This document shows positions 42,731 through 54,852 of a DNA stretch of 64,000 nt, one piece after another. The notes beneath the pieces are model-generated. The model had not been told where the DNA came from, made no database searches, and saw nothing but the letters and a program-made list of their open reading frames with translations. How positions within the stretch are numbered: the first letter of the stretch is position 1; each line of letters opens with the position of its first letter. The translations under genes and the position numbers were made by a program. Source of the DNA: Candidatus Brocadia sinica JPN1 (lineage in GTDB: Bacteria; Planctomycetota; Brocadiia; Brocadiales; Brocadiaceae); assembly GCF_000949635.1 (NCBI RefSeq), contig NZ_BAFN01000001.1, positions 3,531,052 to 3,595,051 on the forward strand, read 5' to 3'.

Positions 42731-44062
42731 ATGAATTATTTACAATCATGGAACATCCGCATGACTAGTTTCACGATACTTCTTCTATTTATGGGAGTCT
42801 TTTCCATTGCAAATGTTGTAGCACATCAAGGTTGTCAGGATACACATAAAGGTGAAATGTGCCCTGAACATGGTGTTCCGGAAAGTGAATGTGTTTTGTG
42901 TAATCCTGCCATTAAAAACAGCAGTTACGAAGAATTATTAAAAAAGCACTGTGAGCACAATATCTCCATTATTGAGTGTGACGGATGTCGTTATGAGGTT
43001 GGAGCCGTCAAGGTCGATAAATCGATACTCGGAGAGATTGTAACCGTAGAAAACGTTGAGTTGTTTGACATAGAGGTAACTCATAAGGCAACAGGTGAAG
43101 TGGGGCCAAACCGGGACCGTTTTGTTATCGTTTCCCCAAGGGTATCCGGGGTCGTTAAAGAGTTATTTGTGGACTGGGGAGATCCTGTGAAGAAGGGACA
43201 AAAGCTGGCCGTATTGGATAGTGTAGAACTGGGGGAGGTCAGGGCCAATTATAAGAAAGCGATGGCAATGGTAAGAATGGCAAAAAAGAACTATTCCAGA
43301 GAAAAGACTCTCTATAAACAGAAGATTTCTTCCACAAAACATTTTCTGGAAGCTGAGAATGCTTACGAACAAGCGCAGATAGAGTTAAAAGCGTTAAAAG
43401 AAAAGTTAATACTCATGGGTCAGCAGGAGGGAGACATCCAGGATATAGCGGAAGACCAGGTATCCTCCCTGTTTATCCTTTCAGCCCCCTTTGATGGTAC
43501 GGTGGTTGAAAAAAATGTAGCCATTGGTGAACTGAAGGATGCCTTTGCCCCTATTGTCACCATTTCTGACCTCACCAATCTGTGGGTATGGTTTGATATC
43601 TACGAAAAAGATATTCCAATAGTCAAGCCAGGAAATAAGGTTATGATATCAGTTGCCTCCTATCCGAACGAACAATTTGAGGGGCTTGTTACCCATATCG
43701 GAGTTACCGTTGATGAAAAGACACGAACAGTGAAGGTTCGGGCAGAGGTCGACAATCGTCATGAAAAATTGAAACCGGGTATGTTTGCCAAGGTATTGCT
43801 TCTGCATCAATCAGAGAAAACAAATAGTTTGCCCGTTGTGCCTGATGAAGCCGTTCAGACAGACGGGCAAGAACACTTTGTCTTTGTGCCCCTTCATGAG
43901 GGACTTTTTGTAAGACGAGATGTGACTCTGGGTACGCGGGTAGATGGCCATGTGAAAGTTATGAGTGGCTTAAACAAGAACGACCGCGTGGTTGTCAAGG
44001 GTGGTTTCCTGCTTAAGTCTGGAATCATGAAGGAAAAGTTTGGGGAGGGATGCACACATTAG
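42731..44062 (+). CDS. RND periplasmic adaptor with metal-binding N-terminus
   Basis: A 443-residue membrane-fusion protein. The ATG at 42731 with GAGGG upstream is preferred over the TTG at 42689. After a signal helix (MTSFTILLLFMGVFSIANVVAHQG in part), two metal-binding boxes appear: CPEHGVPESECVLCNP and HCEHNISIIECDGC. The adaptor core follows (SPRVSGVVKELFVDWGDPVKKGQ, then coiled-coil hairpin, then barrel FVFVPLHEGLFVRRDVTLG). It links outer channel and pump. Confidence 0.9.
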   Translation: MNYLQSWNIRMTSFTILLLFMGVFSIANVVAHQGCQDTHKGEMCPEHGVPESECVLCNPAIKNSSYEELLKKHCEHNISIIECDGCRYEVGAVKVDKSILGEIVTVENVELFDIEVTHKATGEVGPNRDRFVIVSPRVSGVVKELFVDWGDPVKKGQKLAVLDSVELGEVRANYKKAMAMVRMAKKNYSREKTLYKQKISSTKHFLEAENAYEQAQIELKALKEKLILMGQQEGDIQDIAEDQVSSLFILSAPFDGTVVEKNVAIGELKDAFAPIVTISDLTNLWVWFDIYEKDIPIVKPGNKVMISVASYPNEQFEGLVTHIGVTVDEKTRTVKVRAEVDNRHEKLKPGMFAKVLLLHQSEKTNSLPVVPDEAVQTDGQEHFVFVPLHEGLFVRRDVTLGTRVDGHVKVMSGLNKNDRVVVKGGFLLKSGIMKEKFGEGCTH

Positions 44063-44147
44063 CGGGATATTCGTGATGTAACATTACAATAACAAACCTT
44101 TTGTAATTCTTTGTGGTTGATATTCAATTCGGAGATTTGCTAATACT

Positions 44148-47100
44148 ATGATCAACAGACTTATCGGATACGCCTTAAAACAAGGGTTTCTTGTTATTAT
44201 CGTGATAGGCGTTATTATAGGACTGGGTTTATACTACATTGTACGCTTGCCGGTTGATGCCGTCCCTGATGTTACGACAAACCAGGTGCAGATCAATACC
44301 GAGGTGCCGGGACTAGGCCCTCTCGAAGTGGAAAAACTCATTACATTCCCCATTGAGTTTTCCATGAGTGGTTTGCCTAATGTGGTGGAGACACGTTCCC
44401 TTTCAAAGTCAGGACTCTCACAGGTTACGGTAGTTTTTGATGACCACGTAAACATCTATTTTGTCCGTCAATTGGTCTTTGAGCGTTTACAAACAGCAAA
44501 AGAGCAACTACCGCAGGTTTTCAATGCCCAGCCTGTTATGGGACCGATTAGCACGGGTTTGGGTGAGATTTATCAATACGTGGTTACCGGAGAAGGTAAG
44601 GATAACATGGAACTGCGGACCATCCAGGACTGGATAATCAAACCCAGACTGCTGACTACACCAGGGATCATTGAGATCAACAGTTTCGGTGGCTTCGTAA
44701 AGCAGTATCAGGTGCTGGTGGATCCCAAAAAGCTTATCACGTATGATATTACCCTCCGGCAGGTCTTTGATGCCCTGGCGGCCAATAATGCCAATGCTGG
44801 TGGACAATACATAGAACATGCCTCTGAACAATATCTCATAAGGGGCATAGGACTTATCAATACCATACAAGACATTGAAAATATCATTGTTCAAGCCACT
44901 CCGGAAGGCACGCCCATTTATATAAAAAATATTGCCGATGTGGTAGTGGGTCCTGAGGTACGTTATGGGGCAGTTACCAAAGACGGCAAAGGAGAGGTTG
45001 TCGCCGGTATAGCCATGATGCTCAAGGGTGAAAATAGCCGTACCGTGGTGGAAAGGGTAAAACAGAAGGTTGCAGAGATCAGGCAAAACCTGCCAACAGG
45101 TGTTGATATCATACCGTTTTATGATCGGGCTGCCCTAGTCAATGGCGTTATTCATACCGTTATTAGCAATGTCATTTTTGGTATCATCCTGATAATCATA
45201 GTTCTTACTCTAACGGTAGGCAACTGGCGAGTCTCACTCCTTATTGCTTTCTCCGTTCCTTTAACGGTCGTATTAACCTTTTCAGGCATGTATCATCTGG
45301 GAATTGCAGCTACGGTAATGAGTATCAGTTCCCTGGGTTTTGGTAATATCACTGATGGCTCAGTTTGCACCGTTGAAAATATCGTTCAACGTCTTAGCCT
45401 CAGAAAAAATACTGCAAGTTACCGGGAAACGATATTGCTCGCATCTCAGGAGGTGGGGCGTCCCATTTTTTTCGCCGTAGGAATTATTATTATCATCTAT
45501 GTCCCGCTCCTGACATTACAGGGTGTTGAAGGCAAGATGTTCAAACCTGTAGCCCTTACAGTCAGTCTTGCCATGCTGAGTTCCCTTTTTGTTGCTCTTG
45601 TCATCATGCCCACCCTTTGCTCCCTTATTTTTAAAAAAGGGGTAAAGACAAAGGCATATACTGAAGAAACGGATAATCGTATAATGCTGTTCTTAAAGAG
45701 CAGTTACAGGCCGTTGTTGGAAAAGGCTGTATTCTATCCCAGGATCACCTTTATTATAGCAGCATCGTGCTTCCTTTCCAGCCTTGTCCTTATTCCCTTT
45801 TTAGGTTCAGAGTTTATGCCCGAATTGGATGAAGGCGCCATAGCAATCAACGTGAGGCGCCTGCCCAGTGTCTCTTTAAAGGAGTCGGTCGGACTCTCTA
45901 CGCTCGTAGAGAAAACTCTCATGAAATACCCGGAGGTGGAGACCATTGTATCAAAAACGGGACGGGCCGAAATTGCCACAGACCCCATGGGACAGGAGAT
46001 CAGCGATGTGTTCGTAATGCTCAAACCGAAGGATACATGGCAGACGACCAGGACAAAGGAGGGTCTCATTGCCCGTATGGAAGAGGATTTGAAAAAGATT
46101 CCGGGCATGCAGTATAGTTTTTCACAGCCCATTGAGCTCAGGGTCAGTGAATTGATAGCCGGCGTGCGTTCTGATGTCGCCATTAAGCTTTTTGGCGAGG
46201 ACTATGAGGTATTAAAATCAAAGGCAGAGGAGATCGAACGAGTTGTAGCTCCTATCCGGGGTGCCGAGGATGTGAAAGGAGAACAAGTGGCGGGGCTGCC
46301 TGTGGTACAGATAAAGATTGACCGGAGCGCCATTGCCCGCTATGGAATCAATGTATCGGATATACAGGATGTTATTACCACGGCCATTGGCGGTAGGGCT
46401 GCGTCGCAGGTGCTGGAAGAGCAGATGCGATTCGACCTCTTGGTCCGTTTTTCCGAGGAAGCAAGGAACAACATAGAGGAAATCAAAAATATCCTGATTA
46501 GCGCCCCGGATGGTGTGCGTGTGCCGCTCACCCAGCTGGCGGATATTTTTGTTGAAGAGGGGCATGCTCAGGTCAACCGTGAGAACGGGCACCGCCGCAT
46601 CGTAGTGGAGTGTAACGTACGGGATAGAGATATCGGCAGCTTTGTGGCAGAGGCGCAAAAAAAGATTCGGGAGGGTGTGGATATCCCCGCAGGATATTAT
46701 CTGGATTGGGGCGGGCAGTTTGAGAATATGCAGCGGGCGAGGAATCGGCTTGCAATCGTTATTCCCATTTCCATGGGATTAATTTTTATTCTTCTCTTCA
46801 TGAGTTTTCATTCCTTTAAAAATGCCGCCCTTATTTATATAAATGTTCCCTTTGCCGCTACCGGAGGGATTGTGGCGCTCTTCTTAAGGAATATGCCCCT
46901 GAGTGTCTCTGCAGGGGTAGGATTTATTTCTCTCTTCGGGTTATGCGTGTTAAATGGCACCGTTATGGTATCATCTATTAATGAATATCTTCAAAAAGGG
47001 AAAGAAACGAGAGATACGATCGTAGAGGCTGCTACAACACGTCTGAGACCTGTAGCGATAACCGTTATGACAGATATTATTGGGTTATTACCGATGACCA

Positions 47101-47240
47101 TATCGACAGATGTAGGGGCCGAGGTACAGAAACCATTGGCAACGGTAATCGTGGGTGGGGTATGTTTCTCAAGCTTCCTGACCCTTTTTGTGATACCTGC
47201 ACTCTATCAATGGTTTCCTAAGAGGGTTGAGGCAGTATAA
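44148..47240 (+). CDS. CzcA/CusA-type RND heavy-metal pump, first
   Basis: A 1030-residue proton-driven RND transporter. Twelve membrane helices, two large periplasmic loops. Family blocks: LPVDAVPDVTTNQVQINTE, PLEVEKLITFPIE, GLGEIYQYVV and the C-terminal GLCVLNGTVMVSSINE. In helix 4, SLGFGNITDGSVCTVEN replaces the usual [20 protein letters not shown]: the first Asp of the relay is Gly, while the second Asp and the Glu remain. Metal preference unknown. The change could alter proton coupling. Confidence 0.94.
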   Translation: MINRLIGYALKQGFLVIIVIGVIIGLGLYYIVRLPVDAVPDVTTNQVQINTEVPGLGPLEVEKLITFPIEFSMSGLPNVVETRSLSKSGLSQVTVVFDDHVNIYFVRQLVFERLQTAKEQLPQVFNAQPVMGPISTGLGEIYQYVVTGEGKDNMELRTIQDWIIKPRLLTTPGIIEINSFGGFVKQYQVLVDPKKLITYDITLRQVFDALAANNANAGGQYIEHASEQYLIRGIGLINTIQDIENIIVQATPEGTPIYIKNIADVVVGPEVRYGAVTKDGKGEVVAGIAMMLKGENSRTVVERVKQKVAEIRQNLPTGVDIIPFYDRAALVNGVIHTVISNVIFGIILIIIVLTLTVGNWRVSLLIAFSVPLTVVLTFSGMYHLGIAATVMSISSLGFGNITDGSVCTVENIVQRLSLRKNTASYRETILLASQEVGRPIFFAVGIIIIIYVPLLTLQGVEGKMFKPVALTVSLAMLSSLFVALVIMPTLCSLIFKKGVKTKAYTEETDNRIMLFLKSSYRPLLEKAVFYPRITFIIAASCFLSSLVLIPFLGSEFMPELDEGAIAINVRRLPSVSLKESVGLSTLVEKTLMKYPEVETIVSKTGRAEIATDPMGQEISDVFVMLKPKDTWQTTRTKEGLIARMEEDLKKIPGMQYSFSQPIELRVSELIAGVRSDVAIKLFGEDYEVLKSKAEEIERVVAPIRGAEDVKGEQVAGLPVVQIKIDRSAIARYGINVSDIQDVITTAIGGRAASQVLEEQMRFDLLVRFSEEARNNIEEIKNILISAPDGVRVPLTQLADIFVEEGHAQVNRENGHRRIVVECNVRDRDIGSFVAEAQKKIREGVDIPAGYYLDWGGQFENMQRARNRLAIVIPISMGLIFILLFMSFHSFKNAALIYINVPFAATGGIVALFLRNMPLSVSAGVGFISLFGLCVLNGTVMVSSINEYLQKGKETRDTIVEAATTRLRPVAITVMTDIIGLLPMTISTDVGAEVQKPLATVIVGGVCFSSFLTLFVIPALYQWFPKRVEAV

Positions 47241-47396
47241 AATAATTTTACCCCAGAGGTCGCAGAGAGCGCGGAGATGAATAAAATAAAAACTGTTGAG
47301 GAGCATAAAATATGGTAGCAATTTATTGTAAATGCTAAAAAAGTTTGAAATTCCTTGAAAACATTAAATTATTACAGAAACATGAATGAGATAAAA

Positions 47397-47735
47397 ATGG
47401 AAAAAATTGAGATTGCCAGGTCAGTTTTCTTCTTTATCCTTGCCGGACTTTGCGAAATAGGTGGAGGATATCTGGTATGGCTCTGGCTAAGGGAAGGAAA
47501 GAGTATTTGGCTTGGTTTATTCGGAGCGATTGTGCTGGTTGTCTATGGAGTTATTCCAACCTTCCAGCCTGCAAATTTTGGCCGCGTCTATGCCGCCTAT
47601 GGTGGTGTATTTATAGTTCTCTCTATTCTCTGGGGATGGCAGGTTGACAAGATAGCTCCGGACAAATTTGACCTGATCGGTGGTCTTATCGCCCTTATTG
47701 GTGTAATTATTATTATGTACTGGCCAAGGGGATGA
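47397..47735 (+). CDS. YnfA/UPF0060-family small membrane protein
   Basis: A 112-residue protein with four membrane helices. [61 protein letters not shown] (in part) and [15 protein letters not shown] are the family's invariant parts. Starts at 47382 or 47355 are possible. YnfA proteins are SMR-like; an efflux role is suspected. Its place between two metal pumps fits. Confidence 0.88.
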   Translation: MEKIEIARSVFFFILAGLCEIGGGYLVWLWLREGKSIWLGLFGAIVLVVYGVIPTFQPANFGRVYAAYGGVFIVLSILWGWQVDKIAPDKFDLIGGLIALIGVIIIMYWPRG

Positions 47736-47861
47736 TTTTGGGTAAGTAAGGGTGGCACGGACAAACTCGTTTGTCCGTGCTTTTTTCCAATACCAGAACA
47801 TAATGAGCAAGGGTATTCAATAAGCGTATTACAAATTACGCTAAATGAAATGCGGAGCGCC

Positions 47862-48470
47862 ATGAAAAAGTGGCTTGTGTGTATATTGCTTGTTTCATTA
47901 CCATGCGGATGTGCAGAGACCCCTCATGCTGAGCATGGTCAAGAATTGAATCTTTATGAAATAAGGAAGAATCATCCTTACCAGTGGGTTGAAAAGCACC
48001 ATGTTCAATTAACAGACCAGCAAAAGAATGAGCTTGCTCAGCATGGTATCGAAATTGGTGAAAGTGAAGAAACGATCGTTTATTACTCCATGACTACCAG
48101 ACGCGGACGAAGTGAGGTAGAAAAGGCATTTCTGGCTCAAGGTGAAGGGGAATGCGGTCATTTTAAACTGATGGTTGACATTGAGCGCTCCATCACAATT
48201 GAGGAAATACACATCATTGAAAATCCTGCAGACCAGACTGGAACCCACTGCATAAATAACGACTTTCTTGAACAATTTATTGGGAAAGATCTCAATTCAT
48301 CTTTTGAGGTCGCAAAAGAACCGGGAGATACACGAACAACACCTGATAGAATCAGACCAATAAAAAATGCGCCAATCACTTCTGAGAAGATTGCAAAAGA
48401 GTTGAGAAAATGGTTGGTCATTTCAAAAATACTGAAACGTGATTACCCCGTCTGGAGTATAGAACAATGA
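47862..48470 (+). CDS. Putative lipoprotein
   Basis: A 202-residue protein: MKKWLVCILLVSLPCGCAET is a lipoprotein-like signal with Cys near 17. The body is charged with conserved-looking patches (ERSITIEEIHIIENPADQTGTHCINNDFLEQFIGK in part). I do not recognise it. The start at 47862 has a better signal peptide than the ATG at 47850. It lies in the metal-efflux cluster, close to the adaptor gene, and may help metal sensing or pump assembly. Confidence 0.6.
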   Translation: MKKWLVCILLVSLPCGCAETPHAEHGQELNLYEIRKNHPYQWVEKHHVQLTDQQKNELAQHGIEIGESEETIVYYSMTTRRGRSEVEKAFLAQGEGECGHFKLMVDIERSITIEEIHIIENPADQTGTHCINNDFLEQFIGKDLNSSFEVAKEPGDTRTTPDRIRPIKNAPITSEKIAKELRKWLVISKILKRDYPVWSIEQ

Positions 48471-48536
48471 AAAAAAATGATAACGATTGGTTTGCTCAGC
48501 TTAATCTATTCCCCTTTCTCTTACGGTAACAAAAAT

Positions 48537-50057
48537 ATGAAAAACTTGATAATTCGTTTTAAAAAGGTATCAGCAATCGGCATTGCTGTTCTGGTTGGAA
48601 TTGTTCTGGCAGTAATTATCCTGCAAATGGAAAAAAAAGTGGTTCGTGATTCTCAGGAGGGCACTGAATCGAAGCATGGGGGTAATGTCCAGGCAAAGGG
48701 GCCTCATGGAGGCAGATTATTATCAGAGGGTGATTTTCAGGTTGAGATCACCATGTATGAGCGGGGTGTTCCACCCCAATTTAGAATCTATGTATTCGAT
48801 AGGGGAAAAGCAGTTAACCCTGACGAGGCTAAACTGACTGTAGAATTACATAGGCTTGGTGGCCGGGTGGATATGATTCATTTCCGTACCGAAGGTGAGT
48901 ACCTTCGCGGTGACAAGGTTATTGAAGAACCGCATTCTTTTGATGTCAGGGTGTTTGCAGAATGGAAAGGCAAGACCTATCGATGGGAATATTCGCAGGT
49001 GGAAGGCAGGATCGAGCTCAGTCCTGAGGCGGTACAAAGCGCAGGGATTGGCATTGAGACGGCCGGTCCTGCTCAGATAAAAACCGTCCTTGAGCTTCCC
49101 GGTGAGATCGAACTCAATGCAGATAAGGTAGTGCATGTCGTACCGAGGGTCTCAGGGGTCGTAACGGAGGTATATAAAAATCTTGGCGATATGGTCAAAC
49201 ATGGCGAGGTTATTGCCGTTCTTGACAGTCGGGAAGTGGCGGAACAGAAGAGTGAGTACATGGCCTTTCTGAAACGGATAGAACTGGCGCGGGCAACATT
49301 TGAAAGGAAAGAGCGTCTCTGGAGACAGAAGATCTCTTCAGAAAAAGACTATCTCGCCAGCCGGCAGGCATTGGCAGAAGAAGAGATAAACCTGCAAACG
49401 GCTACACAAAAACTGCTCGCATTGGGGCTTTCTCAAACTGATCTGGATAGTATTCCGGAAACGGCGGGCAGGGGGCTTACCCGATATGAGCTAAAAGCGC
49501 AGTTTGATGGTGTCGTTATTAAAAAGGAGATTGCTGTGGGTGAGGCTATTAAGGAAGATGCCGATATCTTTGCCATTGCTGATTTACGTACGGTTTGGGT
49601 GGGAGTCACGGTGTATGCCAAAGACCTGAGTGTGGTCAGGGTTGGACAAAACGTTACGGTAAGGTCTAAGATATTAGGTCTGGAAGCAAACGGTACGCTG
49701 GCATATTTGGGTCCACTTGTTGGTGAGCAAACACGTACTGCACTGGGGCGAGTTATTGTGCAGAATCCAGAAGGACGTTGGCGTCCCGGCCTCTTTGTTA
49801 CTGTCGGGATTGTTCAGGAAGAAGTGACAGTACCAGTAGCAGTACCAGTCGGTGCAATACAAACATTCCGTGATTGGTTTGTCGTTTTTGTACAATACGG
49901 AGATCTTTTTGAAGTCCGCCCGGTGGAGTTAGGGCGGAATGACGGGCGATGGGTTGAGGTATTGCATGGTCTTTTTCCGGGTGAGCGATATGTTGCCAGC
50001 AATAGTTTTATCCTCAAGGCTGATCTCGGTAAGGCAGGGGCAACGCATGATCATTAG
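48537..50057 (+). CDS. RND periplasmic adaptor, second (CzcB-like)
   Basis: A 506-residue membrane-fusion protein. The start at 48537 puts the membrane anchor (VSAIGIAVLVGIVLAVIIL) near the N-terminus; a frame to 48477 is longer. After a linker, HGGNVQAKGPHGGRLLSEGDFQVEITM begins an N-terminal beta domain seen in CzcB/NccB. The core has ELPGEIELNADKVVHVVPRVSGVVTEVYKNLGDMV (in part), a coiled-coil hairpin and the C-terminal barrel. It pairs with the RND pump at 50438. Confidence 0.9.
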   Translation: MKNLIIRFKKVSAIGIAVLVGIVLAVIILQMEKKVVRDSQEGTESKHGGNVQAKGPHGGRLLSEGDFQVEITMYERGVPPQFRIYVFDRGKAVNPDEAKLTVELHRLGGRVDMIHFRTEGEYLRGDKVIEEPHSFDVRVFAEWKGKTYRWEYSQVEGRIELSPEAVQSAGIGIETAGPAQIKTVLELPGEIELNADKVVHVVPRVSGVVTEVYKNLGDMVKHGEVIAVLDSREVAEQKSEYMAFLKRIELARATFERKERLWRQKISSEKDYLASRQALAEEEINLQTATQKLLALGLSQTDLDSIPETAGRGLTRYELKAQFDGVVIKKEIAVGEAIKEDADIFAIADLRTVWVGVTVYAKDLSVVRVGQNVTVRSKILGLEANGTLAYLGPLVGEQTRTALGRVIVQNPEGRWRPGLFVTVGIVQEEVTVPVAVPVGAIQTFRDWFVVFVQYGDLFEVRPVELGRNDGRWVEVLHGLFPGERYVASNSFILKADLGKAGATHDH

Positions 50058-50133
50058 CTAAAGATAAATCCGAAGTACAAATTCGAAAATGCAAAAACAG
50101 AATTTCGAAATTCGAAATCCGAAATAAACTTCA

Positions 50134-53668
<3,535 letters not shown>

Positions 53669-53767
53669 AAAAACAAACATTTTCATACCCTTTTGTGAGT
53701 CTTCGGTTCATGACGGTTTCCTGTATAAAAACTTCCTTTTTTTATAAGTTTTTTACCTCCCCTCAAT

Positions 53768-53806
53768 CCCCTCTTTGCAAAGGAGGGGATAAAGGGGGTG
53801 GTTCAT
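53768..53806. repeat. Intergenic CCCCTC/GAGGGG palindrome
   Basis: CCCCTCTTT and AAAGGAGGGG form a near-perfect hairpin, then AAAGGGGGTGG. It is the intergenic form of the repeat family found in frame in genes of the integrative element. Confidence 0.6.
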
Positions 53807-53917
53807 TTTGGTTGCGGTTGTGCTGCGTTATGATGTCTCCTGTAACTATTCAGCGAAACTGACAGAGAATGTTTTCTTAGAATAGTTAGGAACCAACAGG
53901 GAAAACGGACAGACAGA

Positions 53918-54078
53918 ATAATCCCGAAGGGATGACATGATTATAGAATATCGTTATACCAGTGTTGTTAACCTCGTAGGGGTGATATAGTATCATTGTT
54001 TTCGCAATATTTCACCCCTACGGGGTTGAATATTCTGGTGTGTTTTTTTCTATAATCATGTCATTCCTTTGGGATTAT
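53918..54078. repeat. Long-hairpin repeat (MITE-like), 161 bp
   Basis: Outer arms of 29 bases (53918-53946 and 54050-54078) are inverted with three mismatches; an inner pair (about 53970-53988 against 54007-54027, core GTAGGGGTGA) nests inside. Nothing is coded. The size and the nested arms are like a MITE or a structured-RNA repeat. No target duplication was identified. Confidence 0.65.
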
Positions 54079-54301
54079 GTAATCAATATTTTATTCACTC
54101 GTAGTGGTTGTAGGCAAAAGTCTGCTGAATCGTTATGTTTCATTTTAAAAATCCCTTCAAATTCAAAATCGAAATCGTTCGACTGAGCGCTCACGACGAA
54201 GTCCGAAACAAATGCCCACTATTTTCTTGACAGGGAAAATATTATTGGTAGATTACTTGAGTTTTGAGAAATACCAAAATATGTAAAATAGTGAAGAAAA
54301 T

Positions 54302-54428
54302 ATAGCGACAAAGGCAAACCCTGAGTGATCAGGGGACGCAAAGTAACAGGGTCTCTGGGTTTGCACGACGAAGAAACTCCAGCAGCAGCAGCAGCAGCAG
54401 CAGAAAGATAGCCTTACTGCCGAAGATG
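54302..54428 (+). ncRNA. c-di-GMP-I (GEMM) riboswitch
   Basis: The aptamer signature is clear: AAAGGCAAACC, a GTGA-looped P2 hairpin (CCCTGA/TCAGGG), GGGACGCAAAG, then AGGGTCT and the closing AGCC..ACTGCCGA. The base equivalent to Vc2 position 20 appears to be G, which favours c-di-GMP over cGAMP. P3 is enlarged by a (CAG)8 run. It lies ahead of a surface-protein gene and overlaps a terminator, so c-di-GMP would decide read-through. Covariance-model scoring would settle the class. Confidence 0.85.
54380..54403 (+). repeat. (CAG)8 microsatellite inside the riboswitch
   Basis: Eight perfect CAG triplets lie between the P3 helix and the conserved 3' strand of the aptamer. Triplet runs can vary by slippage. 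Confidence 0.85.
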
Positions 54429-54470
54429 TTTTTTTACAAACATTTTTTAGCAGTAAGGCTTTTTTGTTTT
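54410..54470 (+). terminator. Intrinsic terminator of the riboswitch
   Basis: AGCCTTACTGC (54410-54420) pairs perfectly with GCAGTAAGGCT (54450-54460), with an inner ATGTTT/AAACAT helix, followed by TTTTTGTTTT. The 5' arm is the aptamer's own conserved end, so ligand binding and termination compete. Confidence 0.85.
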
Positions 54471-54852
54471 AAGAAACATTGTAACAATTTTGCTCTTTGA
54501 AAAAGGGTAGAGTTGAATCATTGTGTTTAGCCACTGTGGAAGCTTCGTGGTGAGTTTTTGGCGCAAGGTGCGACAAATGGGCTCAACGGTTGGGTTGAGG
54601 AACGAAACCCGACGTTTTGGTAAACATAAGGCGGTTTTAAGTTTTGCTCTCGTTTTAACCAGCATACTTAACTGGACCTTAAAAGATTTGTTTTCGTTGA
54701 ATACATTTTTTAAGAGAGGAGAAATGCCCCAAAGAAACTTTTTCATGGTATTGAGTACATGAAAACATAAGGTATATCCTGTGTTATATGAATGAACTTA
54801 TTTTTAATGTAATGTTATATCGGCAATGATTGTGGAAAGGAGCAGGAATAAA
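54471..54852. other. Leader between terminator and surface-protein gene
   Basis: A 380-base stretch with two small overlapping frames on opposite strands (54523-54762 plus, 54447-54746 minus). Neither has a clear SD or family resemblance, so I do not call a gene. A weak promoter could lie near 54780-54830 (TTATATGAATG, TAATGTTATA). Confidence 0.35.

Noticed and set aside
54447-54762. Overlapping ORFs on opposite strands behind the terminator
   Set aside because: No SD and no recognisable domain, and each is the shadow of the other.
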